Assembly (NCBI GenBank): GCA_004154925.1
Contig: QJNS01000124.1
Location: forward strand, 1-64,000
Length of the DNA stretch: 64,000 nt
Source: Monosporascus cannonballus
Taxonomy: Eukaryota; Ascomycota; Sordariomycetes; Xylariales
Direction: 5' to 3'
Below the pieces are notes generated by a model that saw nothing but the letters and a program-made list of their open reading frames with translations, searched no databases and had not been told where the DNA came from. Positions 22,946 to 36,922 of the stretch are shown here, piece after piece (within the stretch, counting starts at the first letter, position 1; every line of letters starts with the position of its first letter). The translations under genes and the position numbers were made by a program.

Positions 22946-23481
22946 TGTTACGACCCAACCAAGCATAGGTCTCGGAAACGGTCGCCTGCGACCAAAACAG
23001 AACCCAAGTGGAACGAGTCACGTAATAAGCGCTCAATGGAAATCAACTAAGCACAACTAAGTAACTGCTTAGCTAAATACGATTAAGCATATGATTTAGT
23101 TAAATACTACTAAGTAAAAAGAAATTAAATATACAAAAATAACAATATATAAATACGCTTATTTTTATAGTTTAAATAACTTTAACTTATACTAAAATAT
23201 CGTTATCTAAAACGCCTTTAATATTACGAAACTGTTACAGTTACACCTTATACCGGTACGCCACTAGAGCAAAAGATCGGTGGAATGATCGCAATTGTAG
23301 CAATCATCCTAGTGCTTACAGCTACATATATACTGGAGCTCTTACGGTGGACCAAGTCGTAACAGAAACGTAATAAATTACTATATTTATTACATAAATT
23401 CCCACGATACTTCTATTAATATAAACCCGTATAACTTAGATATAATAATTTATTAAATCGTTTAACCGTTATACGTTATCA
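22946..23481 (+). repeat. 5' LTR of element A (with nested insertion)
   Basis: Begins TGTTACGACCCAACC and ends near TTATCA. Without the nested 132-bp insertion and its duplicated 5 bp, it is about 400 bp, close to the LTR at 57,754-58,157. The section near 23,040-23,110 is a run of short CTAAGTA-like repeats. Confidence 0.7.
23233..23364. mobile_element. Small solo-LTR-like insertion with GAAAC duplication
   Basis: A 132-bp piece begins TGTTAC and ends GTAACA, and is flanked on both sides by GAAAC (23228-23232 and 23365-23369). The 3' LTR of the same element lacks it. TG...CA ends plus a 5-bp duplication fit a solo LTR. A related sequence lies at 40,367-40,495. Confidence 0.75.
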
Positions 23482-26400
23482 ACTTTTATTTAAGAATATT
23501 ATTAAATTTTAAGTAATATCTTAGATTATAATATTAACCAGCGAACAAAAAACCACCATTTTAATAAAAAGTTAATTCCGATACAAAATATGAAAATTAA
23601 AGATTTAAATATAGTAATTTACGTAAAATATAACGCAAATAAATACATTAAAGCTTAAAGTTCAAAAGGTTTAACTTTATTATGGAAAATAATATATAAA
23701 GTTTTTTTAAACAAAACTATACCTTAAATTTTAAAGATTTAAAAAATCGCCAGATGGGATTTTCGCTATTACAGTTTTTTTAACGGGAAACGTTTTTAAT
23801 TAATTGGAACTTACACTAAGAAATTATTTGGAGTACGTAAAAACCGATTAAAATATAATTATCCGAAAGCTTTTTCGGAATAATATTGATTTCGAAAATA
23901 AATTAAGAGCTAATTTCGAAAGTCACGACGAAAAACGTATAACAATATAATTAATTTTGTAATTACGCTGGAAAAGATTAATTTCGAAATATACTATAAT
24001 AATTAAAAGATTTCTCGACAAAATAAAATTAAAAAATAACGTTAAAAATAAAATTATGAGATTTCTAAAATCTAAGACCTTAAATCGATATATTACTAGA
24101 ATTATTAACATGAATAATAAATTATACGAACGATATAAATAAAAAAGCAATATTTTCTAAAATACAAAGGTTATTCCGCTAACGAAGAAAAAAAAACGCG
24201 ATATATTATTGACATCCTACAATATAACGCTAGGACTTATATATATTAAAACGGTTTTACTTAAAAACAGTCACCAAATTAAATGCTATAATTACGACAA
24301 AAATGAGATATTACTAAAGCACATACAAAAAACCTAAAATATCGTAATAAAATAATTAATTACCTACATCGAAAAACGGCCCAAAAGTATATTAAAAAAC
24401 AACAATAAAATTATTAGTATAAGTTAGGCTTAATACGAAGCAAAGTTATGATAATAAAAAATCAAAGGCAAAATGCAAAATACAAAAAGGTTAATTCAAA
24501 AAATATTCAAATAATAATAATATACTTTAAAAATAATTAAACAAAAGTTAGAAATAAATAAAGAAATATCTACTTAAGAATTGTAAATAGATATAACAAA
24601 ATATATATTATATATTATAAATAACGATAATAGGTAGTATATAGGATATAGAAATATTCTTTTTATTAACGTATTAAACGAATATATAAAAAACTTCGAT
24701 TTTCTAAATTAAACCAGAAATAACAAAATAGAGAAACGATAATATCGATGTTTTCGAATTAGTATCTTATAAAACGAAAATAACAAACGAACAATTTTAT
24801 AAAGTTAATTAAAAAAACAATCTTTGCAAAAAAATCATTTTGATTTTTATAATTAATATAATTATTAAACGGCAAAAGAATTACTGTAATATATCGTAAA
24901 CGAAATTATCAAAGAGTTATTACGGATTTTGATTTTCAATTGGTATTTATTATAAACTTTAATTTTTTTTAAAATAACTTACTTAAAGCTTTATTAAAAC
25001 ACGATCAATTGTAAAGACATTAATACAATACTATAGATTATACAAAGAAACAATTTACTTAATAAAAAAGGAATTATAAATTATATAAAAAAAGCTTAAT
25101 ATTATTTAAAAATATATATACCGGCAAAAACAACCAATATTTGAGCTTAACGTTTTATGCGAAAAAATATAAATAAAATTCGATAAATTTAAAAGAATCT
25201 TAAAAAAAGAATTCCCTATAACCAAGCTCCAAAATAAGACAATCTCTGGAAATTAAAAGATATTCCCAAAAAAGAAGCTTTAAACGCAATGGCACAAGCT
25301 GTTAATAACTTTATTATTTTAAAAATGCAAATCAAAACGTATTAATATACCGAAATAATAAATTACGAAACTTTAAGCGGAAATTATATTATATTAAACA
25401 TTATTAATAAGTTTAAATTATTATAAAGATATAAATTAAAACCTTATACTATTACGAATATCCAAAATTAAAATTTCGCTTATAATAACGGAAAAATCCT
25501 ATAAGAAATTAATAATTTCGAAATCTTTATTCAAAAATAATATTACACGATTAATTTCGATATCGTTTCACTTAAAACTTACGATATAATTTTAAAATTG
25601 CTATGAATATATTAATACGGCATTTTAATTAATAAAAGAATTAGCTGGACAAAATTCGCGCTATATCCTCTTCATAAACAGCAAACAGAGTTAAAATTTT
25701 ATTGTTCGATCGAAAATAATAATAAATATAAATATGAATATCCGACAAATACTTAATTATTTATAAAACTAAAATATAAAACAAAGAAATATTAAAAAAT
25801 TACAATGTATCGTTATTAATATTAAAAGAGAATTTAAGTAATGAAATAAATATTTAAAATAACAATTTTAAAAATCAAAAGGTTAATTGATCTATTAATA
25901 TAATTTTATAAATATTAATAATTGTTTTTTTAAAAAAACTTAATACGAAATTATTAAAGTGTAATGAATACAATTTTAAAAAATAATTTTTAAAAAAGGG
26001 TTTTTAACGAAATTTGACCTTATTTATAATTTTAACAGAAATAAATTACGCCCTTTTAAACAATATTTAGAAAATAGGTTATGAAAAAAATAATTTCGAT
26101 TTCCGAAATTATTCGAAAAATACATTATATTTTTCATATTTCTAGAGAAAGAAAAATTATAATTTAATATTAATTACTAGTACTTTAGTAATATCATTAT
26201 GAAAAATCGAATATTATTCCTTTTTATTAAAAGCATAAAACAATAAATTTTAAAGAATTAAATAATTTATAATACGCGACTTTAAAAATAAATATAATCT
26301 TATTAAAATTAAGAGAAATACGAATAAAAATAACTTTTAAAACGGAATACGAATTATTTTAATATTTCATTATATAAATATAACTCAAAAATATATTAAT

Positions 26401-29298
26401 ATCTTTTTAACGGATAATACATTATATATTACGAAATATTTGGACGTTTTTATTATAGAGTATTTTAAAAATATTTTAATTTATTTGGAAATAAAAAATA
26501 TATATAAACTTAGTCCATAAAGCTTTTTAAATTTTGCAAAATATTAAATTATGAACTAACGTTAAACAGCTAATTTTACATATAAAGAATTCAATACTGT
26601 CAAATATATTATTATTTAAAAATTTATTAATATAAAATTTAAAACTTTACATATAATTATAAATTAATAAATGTTAATAATAAAAAGAATATATAAATAT
26701 ATTTTGAAATTGTTAATTATTAGAAGATATTAATCCGAAACTTTATCAAAAATATAATATTTTTATTTAATTTTATTAAGAAAATTTAAATAAACATTAT
26801 AAACAAAGAGCGCATTGTAACAAAATCAAAAATACGATTCTTAATAAATTAATATTAATTATAGATAATTTAAGACGTTCAGTTAAATTAAGAAGCGATA
26901 TTTTGAATTATATATTAAACGTAATAATCTGATAACAGAATAATTAATACAAATTATATTTTATAGTATATCTTTCGTATAAGTTTAAAAAAACCAATTT
27001 TAGTTCCGTAATTGCCAACAAAACATTCATAATTGTTATTATAATTTTTTCGAAACTTCAAATATTTTCTTAAAAGAAATTTTTATTAGGTTAAAATTTA
27101 TACTAATTATTAAATTTCTATTTATTTTATTTTACTAAAAGAATTTACTGAATAATAATTACAATAGTCCAAAAAAATATTAAACTTGAATTTCGTTATT
27201 ATTTACAGAAGAAAATTAGAAAATACCAAGATAAATATTGTAAATAAATAATTAAAATTTAAAAAGAATATAATTAAAACGAATTTTACAATTTTCGATA
27301 TTGTCTTAAGAAATACTTATACCGATATTAAATCATAATAATATAAATTATATTGTACAATATATACCAAAACTCAGAAAATTATAACGGTAGTTTATTA
27401 CAAAATAAAGAAATCAATAAATTATAAATTTAAAAACACTGTTACACTTAGTTCATAATATATACAAATATTAATTATATAAACATTAAAAAAGTTTCAA
27501 AATCTTAAAATTTTTTTAATATATTTAAATTTTTGAAATAAATATATTTTAGAGAATATGAAAATAATAAAATTTCTATAATAAAAACAAAATATGATGG
27601 TAGAAGTTTTACGGAAAACCATAATTATTGTTAATTTTAAAAAATTCTAAAATTCGATGATGATAAATTTTATCCTTAAATATATCTTATTAAACAATTT
27701 AACGATAAAAATATATTACAATCATATTTTTGTTATCGTCTATGGATTTACGATATTCTTTTTATTGTTTACAATAATGAAAAATATTAATACCGAATAA
27801 ATAATATATACATATTTAAAACCGTATTTTAAAAATATAGAAATTATTATACGAACTGATTTTCGATAAGAAAATAATATTTATTTTTAAATTTTGCAAA
27901 ATCATATAACATAAAGAGGCTTAAATTATACATTATGTAATATATTTTAATTTTAAATATATAAATAAATAAAACCGTTAAATTAAACGCTAATTATTGA
28001 TTTAGGATATTATATTCGTTATAGGTAAAATAATTACATTAAGAATTATTAATTATTTAATTAATGTCTAATATTGCTTATTATGAAAATATAAAATAAT
28101 TTTAATAATTATAAATTTGGGATTTATATTTAATATTTATAAGCATATATACTATAAATTCATTAATATCCAAAAGTATTTAGGCTGAAATGCAATTGCA
28201 ATTTATATTAAACATAAAGATTAAAATAAAATTCGCATGTAATTAAATAAGTAAATATAATAACCAAAAGGATTAAAAAACAAATTTCTAAATTCGTTTT
28301 TTTGGTTATAAAAATATCTACACAAAAGAATTTAACAAAAAGGTTAAATTTAAATATATCGGTTTATAAAAAATTATCCAAAACCTTTAATAATAATTAT
28401 GAATTAAATATTTTAATTAAAGCTAAATTATATTTAGTTTTTTATATTCCTTTACTTAAGTTAATAACAAATATTGTTAAACTTTAAACGGTATAAAATA
28501 ATATAAAAATAAAAAATAAAGTTAGATATAAAATAAAAAAGATTGGCGAAATAAACAAAGAAAATAAATTTACTTAATACTTAATTTAAGAAGAAATTTA
28601 TTCTAATTTCGAAAGTATTTAGAAATTTACAAAATTCGTATAAATATTTAATGTTTATTACAGAATTTCTATTAACGACGACAGGATCTTTAAAAATAAC
28701 GATATTTTAATTTCCGGTTTTTAAAACGGCCGTAAAAAACTAATTAATCGAATCGTAAAAAAGAATAAGTATAATAATAAAAGTTTTAGTAAAATTTTAT
28801 TTTTATCGTTTTTATCTTTTTTAATTGTTTTTAAAATTTCAATTTTAGTTATATTATTTTAATACTTTTAAATCAAACAAAAACCATTTATTTAAGAAAT
28901 CCAATTAAACAGATAATAATTTTATTGATTTTTTATTAATAATGTTTTTGGAATTTAAAAAAACTTTTTCGTAAATATTCTTTTACGTTTTAATTATTAA
29001 CTTTCGAAACGAATATTTGTTGGTAATAATAACGAAATATTTATTTTATTATAGGGATAATTACGTCTTATATAAATCTTATATTTCGAAATATTCATTT
29101 ATTATTTATATTCTTGATTTTTTTAGAATATATAAAAGGTACGACATAATTTCGAAATTAAATTCGTTAAACGTTAAAAGCAGTTTTTAACGGCGAACGA
29201 TAAAAAATAGATCTTGGCGACGAGATTTAATAACTCATCTAAATATTTTTTTTTAAAAAACGAAGAATTTTAGAAAAAGAGTTTAGAAAAAAATGCAT

Positions 29299-29618
29299 TA
29301 TTACTTAATTAGGTACGAGTTTTAAAAATGGTCGCCTATAACCAAAATAAAACCTAAATAAAATAAATTACCTCATAAAAGTATAATTAAACCATAAATT
29401 AAATATATAACAATATTAATATATAAATATATTTATTTTTCTAATTTTAATAATTTTGATTTATAATAACATATTGGTACTAATAACCTAGTTGGCATTG
29501 GGAAACGTAATAAATTATCATATTTATTGCTTAGATTCTTACGAGCCTCCTGCTAATATAAACCCGTCCGACTTAGGTTTAATAGTTAGTTAAACCGTTT
29601 AGCCGTTATAACGTATCA
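29299..29618 (+). repeat. 3' LTR of element A
   Basis: Shares the GGTCGCCTAYRACCAAAA start section and the TAATATAAACCCGT end section with the 5' LTR but lacks the 132-bp insertion. The left edge is set by TATTAC after a purine run; the right edge is approximate. Confidence 0.6.
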
Positions 29619-29627
29619 TCATCTTAT

Positions 29628-29777
29628 AAGTTATGGGCTCTCGAAAACGGTCGCAATAGGAATAGCTAAGAAGTCCAAGTGGGCTAGGTTACGTAATGGA
29701 TTACTAACTTACTAATGGTTAGCTAATAAGCCAGATTACCAATTTACTTGTAGTGAACTAATAAGCCGGATTATTAA
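29628..29777 (+). repeat. LTR fragment between elements A and B
   Basis: Contains CTCGAAAACGGTCGC as in the LTR start section, followed by a run of CTAATAAGCCRGATTA-type short repeats. It looks like part of another LTR copy and is less AT-rich than its surroundings. Confidence 0.5.
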
Positions 29778-30155
29778 TATTACGACCCAAGCCAAGACCG
29801 GTCGCAAGGAAAATTTGGATCCACACGGGAGATGTAAAAGATTTGGATCTTTTTTGGCGTCAAAATCCAAGTAAGTTCATTCACAACCAATTGCCTCTAA
29901 AATAATTAAATCGATAATAAATTTAAAAATTAATAAAAAAATAAATAGATATATTTAAAATATATACGTTCGTTATTTCCGTAACTACATTATTAATAAT
30001 TTATAATATAATTTTATTACTTAAAATATTTTTATTATTACGAAAGGATAATAATTATTCTATTTATTACTTAAAATCTTGAGATATTTCTATTAATATG
30101 AATTCGTATAACCGAAATCTAATAATAAATTTATCTTTAAACAGTTGTATATTAT
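29778..30155 (+). repeat. 5' LTR of element B
   Basis: Starts TATTACGACCCAAGCC and ends around 30,155, where the TTTCTATTAATATGAATTC section matches the LTR end section of A. The right edge is approximate. Confidence 0.55.
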
Positions 30156-32833
30156 AAAACTTTATTTAATAATATTATTAAACTTTAAACAATATTCTTA
30201 ACATTATATAGAGTATTTAATATGTAATATATAAAATTGTTCAAAAATATATATTTAAACGAAAAAAATAATAATCTTATTTAACTAAGACAGAAGTTCT
30301 TTAACGATTAGACTTTCTAAATATACGTTTTATTTATCTTAAAAGCAACATTAATTTTATTATATTACTTTAGGCAATATATAAAAAGTTTAAAAACAAA
30401 AACAAAACTTTAAAGGCTAAAAGATGTCTTGAAAATGAAGTTTTTTAGTTATATGTATTAAGAAGATAGAATTCATTTTAAAACATTTTAAATTTACATT
30501 ATAAAATAATATTGTACAGAAATATAATTATCTTTAATGTAATATCGAATATACTTTAAGTATATATATATTTAATTCGTTACATTTATCTGTTAAATAA
30601 AATTTATAATAAAATAAGTTATAACAACGTAATTCTATAATTCGAATTCCCTACAAGAAAATATATTACCTTATTAATAGATTGACAAAACATTTAAATA
30701 ATACGAATATATCATAATTATACATAACTCTAGTAAATATTAATAGAAACCTTCGAAATAATATATAAAAAATAAAAGCCGAAATATAAATTTAATAATT
30801 ACAATAAAACCAATGAGTATTTAATTACCATAATACGTTTATTTAACTAACCTCTTAAGCTAAAATAAGGGTCAAAATTATTAATAGTTAAACGTTTCGA
30901 CGGCTTATAAAAGAAGTTAGTAAAAGTATTTTAAAATTAAAGAATTCAAAATTGTATTAAATTACGTCGTTATGGTACTTAAGGTTAATAATAAATAATA
31001 TACTTACCTTATAAAGAACGTTCAAAATAAATACAATAATGAAAATTTATATATAATTAGTATTAATATTATTCGACATAATAATAATTTTTATAATATT
31101 GTACCAAGATTTATAAAAGTTAACTCTATTTATACATGAAATTAAAATTAAGTTAAATATTTTAATAGCTGAAAAATAAGGTACAAGATTTATAAATGTT
31201 ATAAATTTAAGAAATCACGATAAAATAATTATGTACTCGTATTGGAAACAAAATCCAAAGATAATTAAAAACAATAAGACTAAAGTTATTAAAATAATTC
31301 AAGTATAATATATATAAAGGTTACAATGACGAAGAGTTTAATAAGAAATACGAAAAGTAAAAGCCTTAGCTTAAAAAACTTCTAAAAGATAATAAAACGC
31401 CTTAAAAATAATTAAGAAAATACTGAAAATAAATGATAGTTGTTATTTTTAAGATCTTAAATTAAGACGGTAAAATATATACTGTATAATATAAACGATA
31501 AAAATATTTAGTATATATCAAAAAAGAAACTCTATTTATTAAGATATCGTGCGTATATATAAGAAAGGATATAGCTTTTTCAATTAAACTGAAAGTAAAA
31601 AGATAAAGAAACGTTAGAATAAATAAATAAAACATTTTATAAAATTAATTCAAAAAGTAATATTTCTAAAAAGGAATTCTTTTAGATTTTAAACTAATGT
31701 ATTTATTAATTCGCAAAAAGATAATTTAATATATTATAGAACAACGTTATAAAATTATTACGGGTTTATATTTTTAATAAACATTTATTATAAAGGTTTA
31801 ACAAAAAAGGTGTTAAAATAAAAATTCGAATTTTTACTAGAAAATTCTAAAAAAGTAATAAAAATACTATATAAAAAAGAAGCGAATTAATTATTTAATA
31901 TTAAAACCAATTTTATTAAACTTTAAAATCAGTGATATAATTTAAAAACTAATATGTCAGTAGAAACGATAAATAAAATTCTTTAGTACGTTATATAACG
32001 AAATATAAATAGAATTGAACGAATTCCAAAAAAAAAACAAATTAAAAAAGAATTACTTATAAAAAAGTTACAAAATAACAAAACTGAAAAAGGTTTAAAA
32101 ATTTCTAAAAATAGCTGGAAACGTACTAATAAAATCGGTGAATATGTTTATTATTTTAAATATATAAATGGGAACGTATTAATATACTATAATAATAAAT
32201 TACGACGCTTTAAGTGGAAATTATTATATATTAAAAATTATTAATAAGTTTAAATGATTATAAAAATTTAAATTGAAACTTTGTATTTTTGCAAATATCG
32301 AAAACTAGGATTTTCCTTATGATAATGAAAAAAAATTAAACTCAAAACTCATTATTTCGAAATATTTATATAAAGATAATGTTTAATAAGTAATTTTCAC
32401 ATCTTTTTGTTTACAAATTACGATATAATCTTAAGATTACCATAAATATATTAATATATAGCTTTAATAACTAAAGACATTAATAAATTGAAGCTTAGTT
32501 TATAACTTATTAAAAATAAAATTTAGAAAAACGGGAATTTTAATTTTTGATCCAAAATATCGATAAAAATAGATATAAAATATAATAAATTTTTTATAAT
32601 ATAAAGGAATAAAATATAAAAAAAATAAGCATTAAAAATGAAATATGTTGCTATTAATAAAGCAAAATCTAATTGATTAATTAACGATTTAAAATAATAA
32701 TTTTGCAAGTCCAAAATTTAATTAATATATTATTATAATATTACCAGTTTAAGCATTGTTTTAAAAACGAATACCATACGACATTGTTAAAATAGAATAA
32801 ATAAAATTATGAAATAATTTTAAAGATAATTTA

Positions 32834-33264
32834 TGTAACGAACCTGTCATACATCCACCTGGAGGTATAAGCAGTATCCAAAAAAGGTCTTGATTTGCAG
32901 GTAATAATAAGGCGAAAAATGATTTAATATATTCGTTAAGGAGATTTTAAGGTATTTCTCTTTTAATTAAAGAACGGTACGGTTGCCTTTGGCTAAAAGC
33001 TTAGATTAATAGCTAAAAAGCGAAAAACTAAGTAGGTAATTATTTATATAGGAAACCCAAACCTTATATATTTTTCTTATCCTTTATGTTTTTCATGGTT
33101 TCTGGGGATCTTTTGAAACTATGGTATCTGTCGTCCACGAGTCTCCTGGTGTCTCTGGAGATTGACAGAGACCCGAGGTTTATCCGATGGAAGGTGGAGA
33201 TCCCGAGCGTCTCCAACTTCCTGGGCCTCCTTTGGGCCTAGTGGAGTCCCTTCTGAACGTAACA
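32834..33264. mobile_element. 431-bp LTR-like insertion, partly unmutated
   Basis: Begins TGTAACG and ends CGTAACA. Flanks are ATTTA (32829-32833) and GTTTA (33265-33269), which differ by one transition and so fit a 5-bp target duplication. It interrupts element B. The left about 260 bp resemble 37,222-37,470 and are AT-rich; the right about 170 bp are GC-rich and unshared. Confidence 0.7.
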
Positions 33265-35989
33265 GTTTACTTATAGAATTCTCCCTTATTTATAACCTTA
33301 ACGGAAATAAGTTGCTCGTTTTTTAGAAAATACCTAAAAGATCGATAATAAAAAAGACAAATTCGATTTTTAAAGTTATTGACAAAGTATTTTGTATTTT
33401 TTGCACTTCAAAAAATAGAGAATTATTACTTATTAGTAATTATGAATACGTATATTTATGTTATTATTAAAAATTAAATATTAATATATTTAATTAAAGT
33501 AATACAAATTCAATTTTGTGAAGTTAAATATTTCCCAGCGGTTAATTTTAAATATAAATGTAACTTTATTGAATTTAAAATGAATATAAATAAAAAAAAG
33601 GTTTTGGAACGAAAAACGAATTGTTTAAATATTTAATTAAGTTAATAAAATTTACTAACGTATTAATAACTTTGTAACGGATTATAAATCGTATATTAAC
33701 AAAATATTTTGATATTGTTGTTATATGCTATTTTGAAAAACTTTGTTTTATATAAAAGTAGCAGACACATATATAAAATAGGTGTAGAAAGTTTTTTTAA
33801 TTGTATAAAAGGTTTAATTGTAATTTAACGCTAAAACGTTAAAATTGGGAAATAAAAAATTAAAATATATTTTTACTTTAAAGTATATTACAAAATTTAA
33901 AAGTTGTTATAACTACAAAATAACAAATATTAAATATCGTTAAAAATATGTGAATTCTAATTTGATTTATTGATTATTATAACAAAGTTGCTCGAAATTT
34001 TAATAAAGTTATTATATTTTTAATTAATTTAATTAAGAAAAACAAAGAATTTAAATAGACGTTAAAAATAATAGAATCGCTTTAAATGATTAAGAATATA
34101 ATTATTAACAAATTAATGTTGATTATATAGGATTTAATAGGTTTTATTAAATTCAAAAGCAATATTCCGGAGTATACGTTAGGTACGATAATCGGATAAC
34201 GAAATAATTAAAGTAAATTATATCTTATTGCGATTTCTTTATATAAGTTGAAAAAAACAGAATTTAATCGCGTTATTTCAGTTAAAGAATTTATAGTTAT
34301 AATTATAGTTTGTTACAAATTTAAGTTTTTTTTTGTGAAAAAGATTTATTAAATTAAGATGCATACGGATTATTAAAATCTTACATGTTTTATTATAATT
34401 ACAAAACTTACGAAAATATAATTACGAAAATATGAAAATATAATAAAATTAGACTTCGTTATTATTTACCAAAAAGGGTATAAAAACGGTAAAATTAATA
34501 TATTAAGTAAACGATCTAATATAAAAGAGAGATTAGTTAAAATTAATCATATAATTTTCGATATTACCTTGAAAGAATATTTATATATACGCTAAATTGC
34601 GATAATACGAGTTACACCATATCATATATATTACGAAATTCAGAAATCTAAAGATAATATATAAAAGAATAAAAATATGAAAAAGTTTTAAATTTCAAAA
34701 AATCATTAAATAAAGTTAATACATCATATATCAATATTAGTAATATAAATATTAAAATTTTTAAAAGCTCTTTAAGTTATTTTAGTATATTGATTACCTT
34801 TTTTTTAAAATGAATTTACTTATTTAAAATATATAATGATATAAGCTTTACGAAAAGTTATAATTATTATACGTATTTTAAAAAATGATTAAATTGAATT
34901 ATTTTCAATTTTGTTATTATGTTTTTTTATTTAAAGATCTAACGATAAAACTATATTACGATAACATTGTTCTTACCGTTAATCGATTTATAAAACCTTT
35001 TTACTTTTTGTTATATATACAAAATATAAACGTTAAATAAATAGTGCGTATTTTTCTTCAAACTATTTCTAATATACGGATTACTATATAAATTTCATTT
35101 CGATAAAGTAATTATATTTTGTTTAAAGCTTTAATAAAGTCTTAATATATATATTTATTTAAATTATAAGTTATGCAATACATTTAAATTTTAAATAAAC
35201 GAATAAACGTTACGGCTAAATTAAATAATAAAACGTATTTAAAATATTATATTAATTAGCAGTAAAACAACGGAATTAAACAATATTTCTTATTAAATTG
35301 GCTATTCATATTAATTATTAGAAAAGCATTCAAACGATTTAATCAATGCAGATTGAGATTTTATATTTAATGTTTATAAAAATATGTATGTACGATGAAT
35401 ATATTAATATTGAAATAATATTTAAGTTAGGGTAATTTAAATAATTATACTGAAAAGTAAATCTACAGTTAGAATTTATACCTAATTAAATAAATAAATA
35501 TTATAACTAAAAAAGGTTAAAAGGATTATTGTTTAAAAGATAGTTGATTTCGTTATAAAAATATACAAATAAACTGATTTAACAAAACAATTAATTTAAT
35601 ATATATCAGTTATATAGAATCGCTAGGAGAGTTTTAGAAAATAATTACTATTGAAACTTTAACCAAAAATTAAACTTTATTTCGTTTTCTATATTTGCTT
35701 CCTCACGTTAATAACGAATACCATTAATATTTATACGGCATAAAATAATATAGAAATAGAAAACGAAATTATATACAAAATAAAAGAAATTCTTGATATA
35801 CCAAAAAAAGTTTTACTTAATATCTAATTAATTAAAAACAATTATCGAAATTTCGAAAATTTTTAAAACTCTATAAAAGATCCTATAAAAATATAACGCT
35901 TACTAAAACGCTTTTATTTATGACGTCGAAAACGTTGTATAAAATGTTAAAATTAATAATTCATTAATTAATAATTTTAAGGTTAGCTC

Positions 35990-36366
35990 AATCGAAAAAG
36001 GCTTCGGCCGGTAATAATATAGCTATTTTAACCGACAATTACTTTTTTTTTGCTTAAAATATTCGAATTTATTTATTATTTTAACGTTTTTAATATTATA
36101 ACGGAATATCTTTATACTCGGCAACGAAGAATCCGCCGTTATTTTTAAAAACGATCCAGTTTGTTAATAACAGTACGTAAGGTTTTTCGTACCTGCTTTT
36201 TGTTACGTTTTAAGTCATTTCTTTTATTAAATTTTTTTATACTTTATATTGGATAATTTAAAAACGGTATAGAGATTACTATAACGAATATATTGCGTAT
36301 CTTTCTTAGAATCCTAAAAACCTTATATTTTACTTTTTCTTTTTTATAACGACAATAAAAGAGCAT
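35990..36366 (-). pseudogene. Antisense accessory frame in element B (degraded)
   Basis: Runs opposite to pol, starting at an ATG (36364-36366) about 160 bp inside the 3' LTR. Tyr codons at 4, 7 and 14 sit where the copy in element E has Cys4, a stop at 7 and Cys14. TAT from TGT is a RIP-type change, so an original C-x2-C-x6-C start is likely, with Lys-rich residues between. A shared TV-x3-[LI]D block occurs at codons 65-71. The frame has several stops. It is not functional. I know no established name for this product. Confidence 0.5.
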
Positions 36367-36527
36367 AATAAAACTAAGACAATCAATTAGTTGCGATAAA
36401 ATGAAAGCGTTAATACGTTGACGCGAACGAAATCTTTTAACACGACTCGATATGGTAAGTAAAAAGGAAAAGGATTTATGAAAATATTTAAAACGAAGAT
36501 TATTTTTTATAAAAAAGAAAATCGTAA

Positions 36528-36922
36528 TATATTCTAATTAACTTAACGGGCGTAAGAAAGGTCAAAGTAAAAAAAGAAATTAAACTCAACGCAGGAACTG
36601 ATTATGTAATAAGCTTAAGGCTTTTAAAAATCTTGGTGTCTTAAACCTTTTAAATAGTATAAAAGAGATTAAAGAATTTAAACAGTTTAAGGAGTTAAAC
36701 ACTTTTAGAATTTTGAACTAGAAGTAGAATATATACGTTCTTGATTGCTATAATTTAGATAACAGCAGTTTACAATAACAATTCGTTATTGGAAGATCTT
36801 CTTAATGTTAAGAAATATAACTAGTTACTATATCTATTGCTCAGAATTCCACGATGCTCCTGCTAATATAGACCGTACGACTTAGGTTTAACAATTGGTT
36901 AAACCCCAGCCGTTATACTTGG
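36528..36922 (+). repeat. 3' LTR of element B
   Basis: About 395 bp. The section near 36,570-36,620 is the reverse complement of the LTR at 39,660-40,052, and the end section (CTCCTGCTAATATAGACCGT) matches other LTR ends. Edges are approximate. Confidence 0.6.

Larger units (their letters stand above)
22946..29618 (+). mobile_element. Element A: degraded Ty3/gypsy retrotransposon
   Basis: Plus-strand element of the long-LTR family. The 5' LTR runs from 22946 (TGTTACGACCC) to about 23481, interrupted by a small insertion, and the 3' LTR from about 29299 (TATTAC, the RIP-altered start) to about 29618. A polypurine stretch precedes the 3' LTR. A gag-like segment lies near 25.35 kb and matches others at 32.17, 37.7 and 62.1 kb. 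The reverse-transcriptase catalytic block is readable near 26,440-26,490, with the two acidic residues changed by G-to-A. All frames are broken. An antisense frame may start near 29,146. Confidence 0.8.
29778..36922 (+). mobile_element. Element B: degraded Ty3/gypsy retrotransposon
   Basis: A second plus-strand copy of the same family as A. The 5' LTR starts at 29778 (TATTACGACCC), and the 3' LTR is about 36528-36922. The gag-like block near 32.17 kb and the reverse-transcriptase block near 33,640-33,755 align with those of A. The catalytic block reads as a Tyr-Phe-x-x form with the acidic pair lost. The stretch near 35,450-35,600 matches 28,200-28,340 of A. It is interrupted by an insertion at 32,834-33,264. 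On the minus strand a degraded frame begins at 36,366. Confidence 0.78.

Noticed and set aside
23923..24150. Hydrophobic minus-strand frame in element A
   Set aside because: AT-rich sequence read antisense gives runs of Ile, Leu and Phe. Similar frames at 32,523, 43,463, 62,260 and 62,654 have the same cause and are not membrane proteins.
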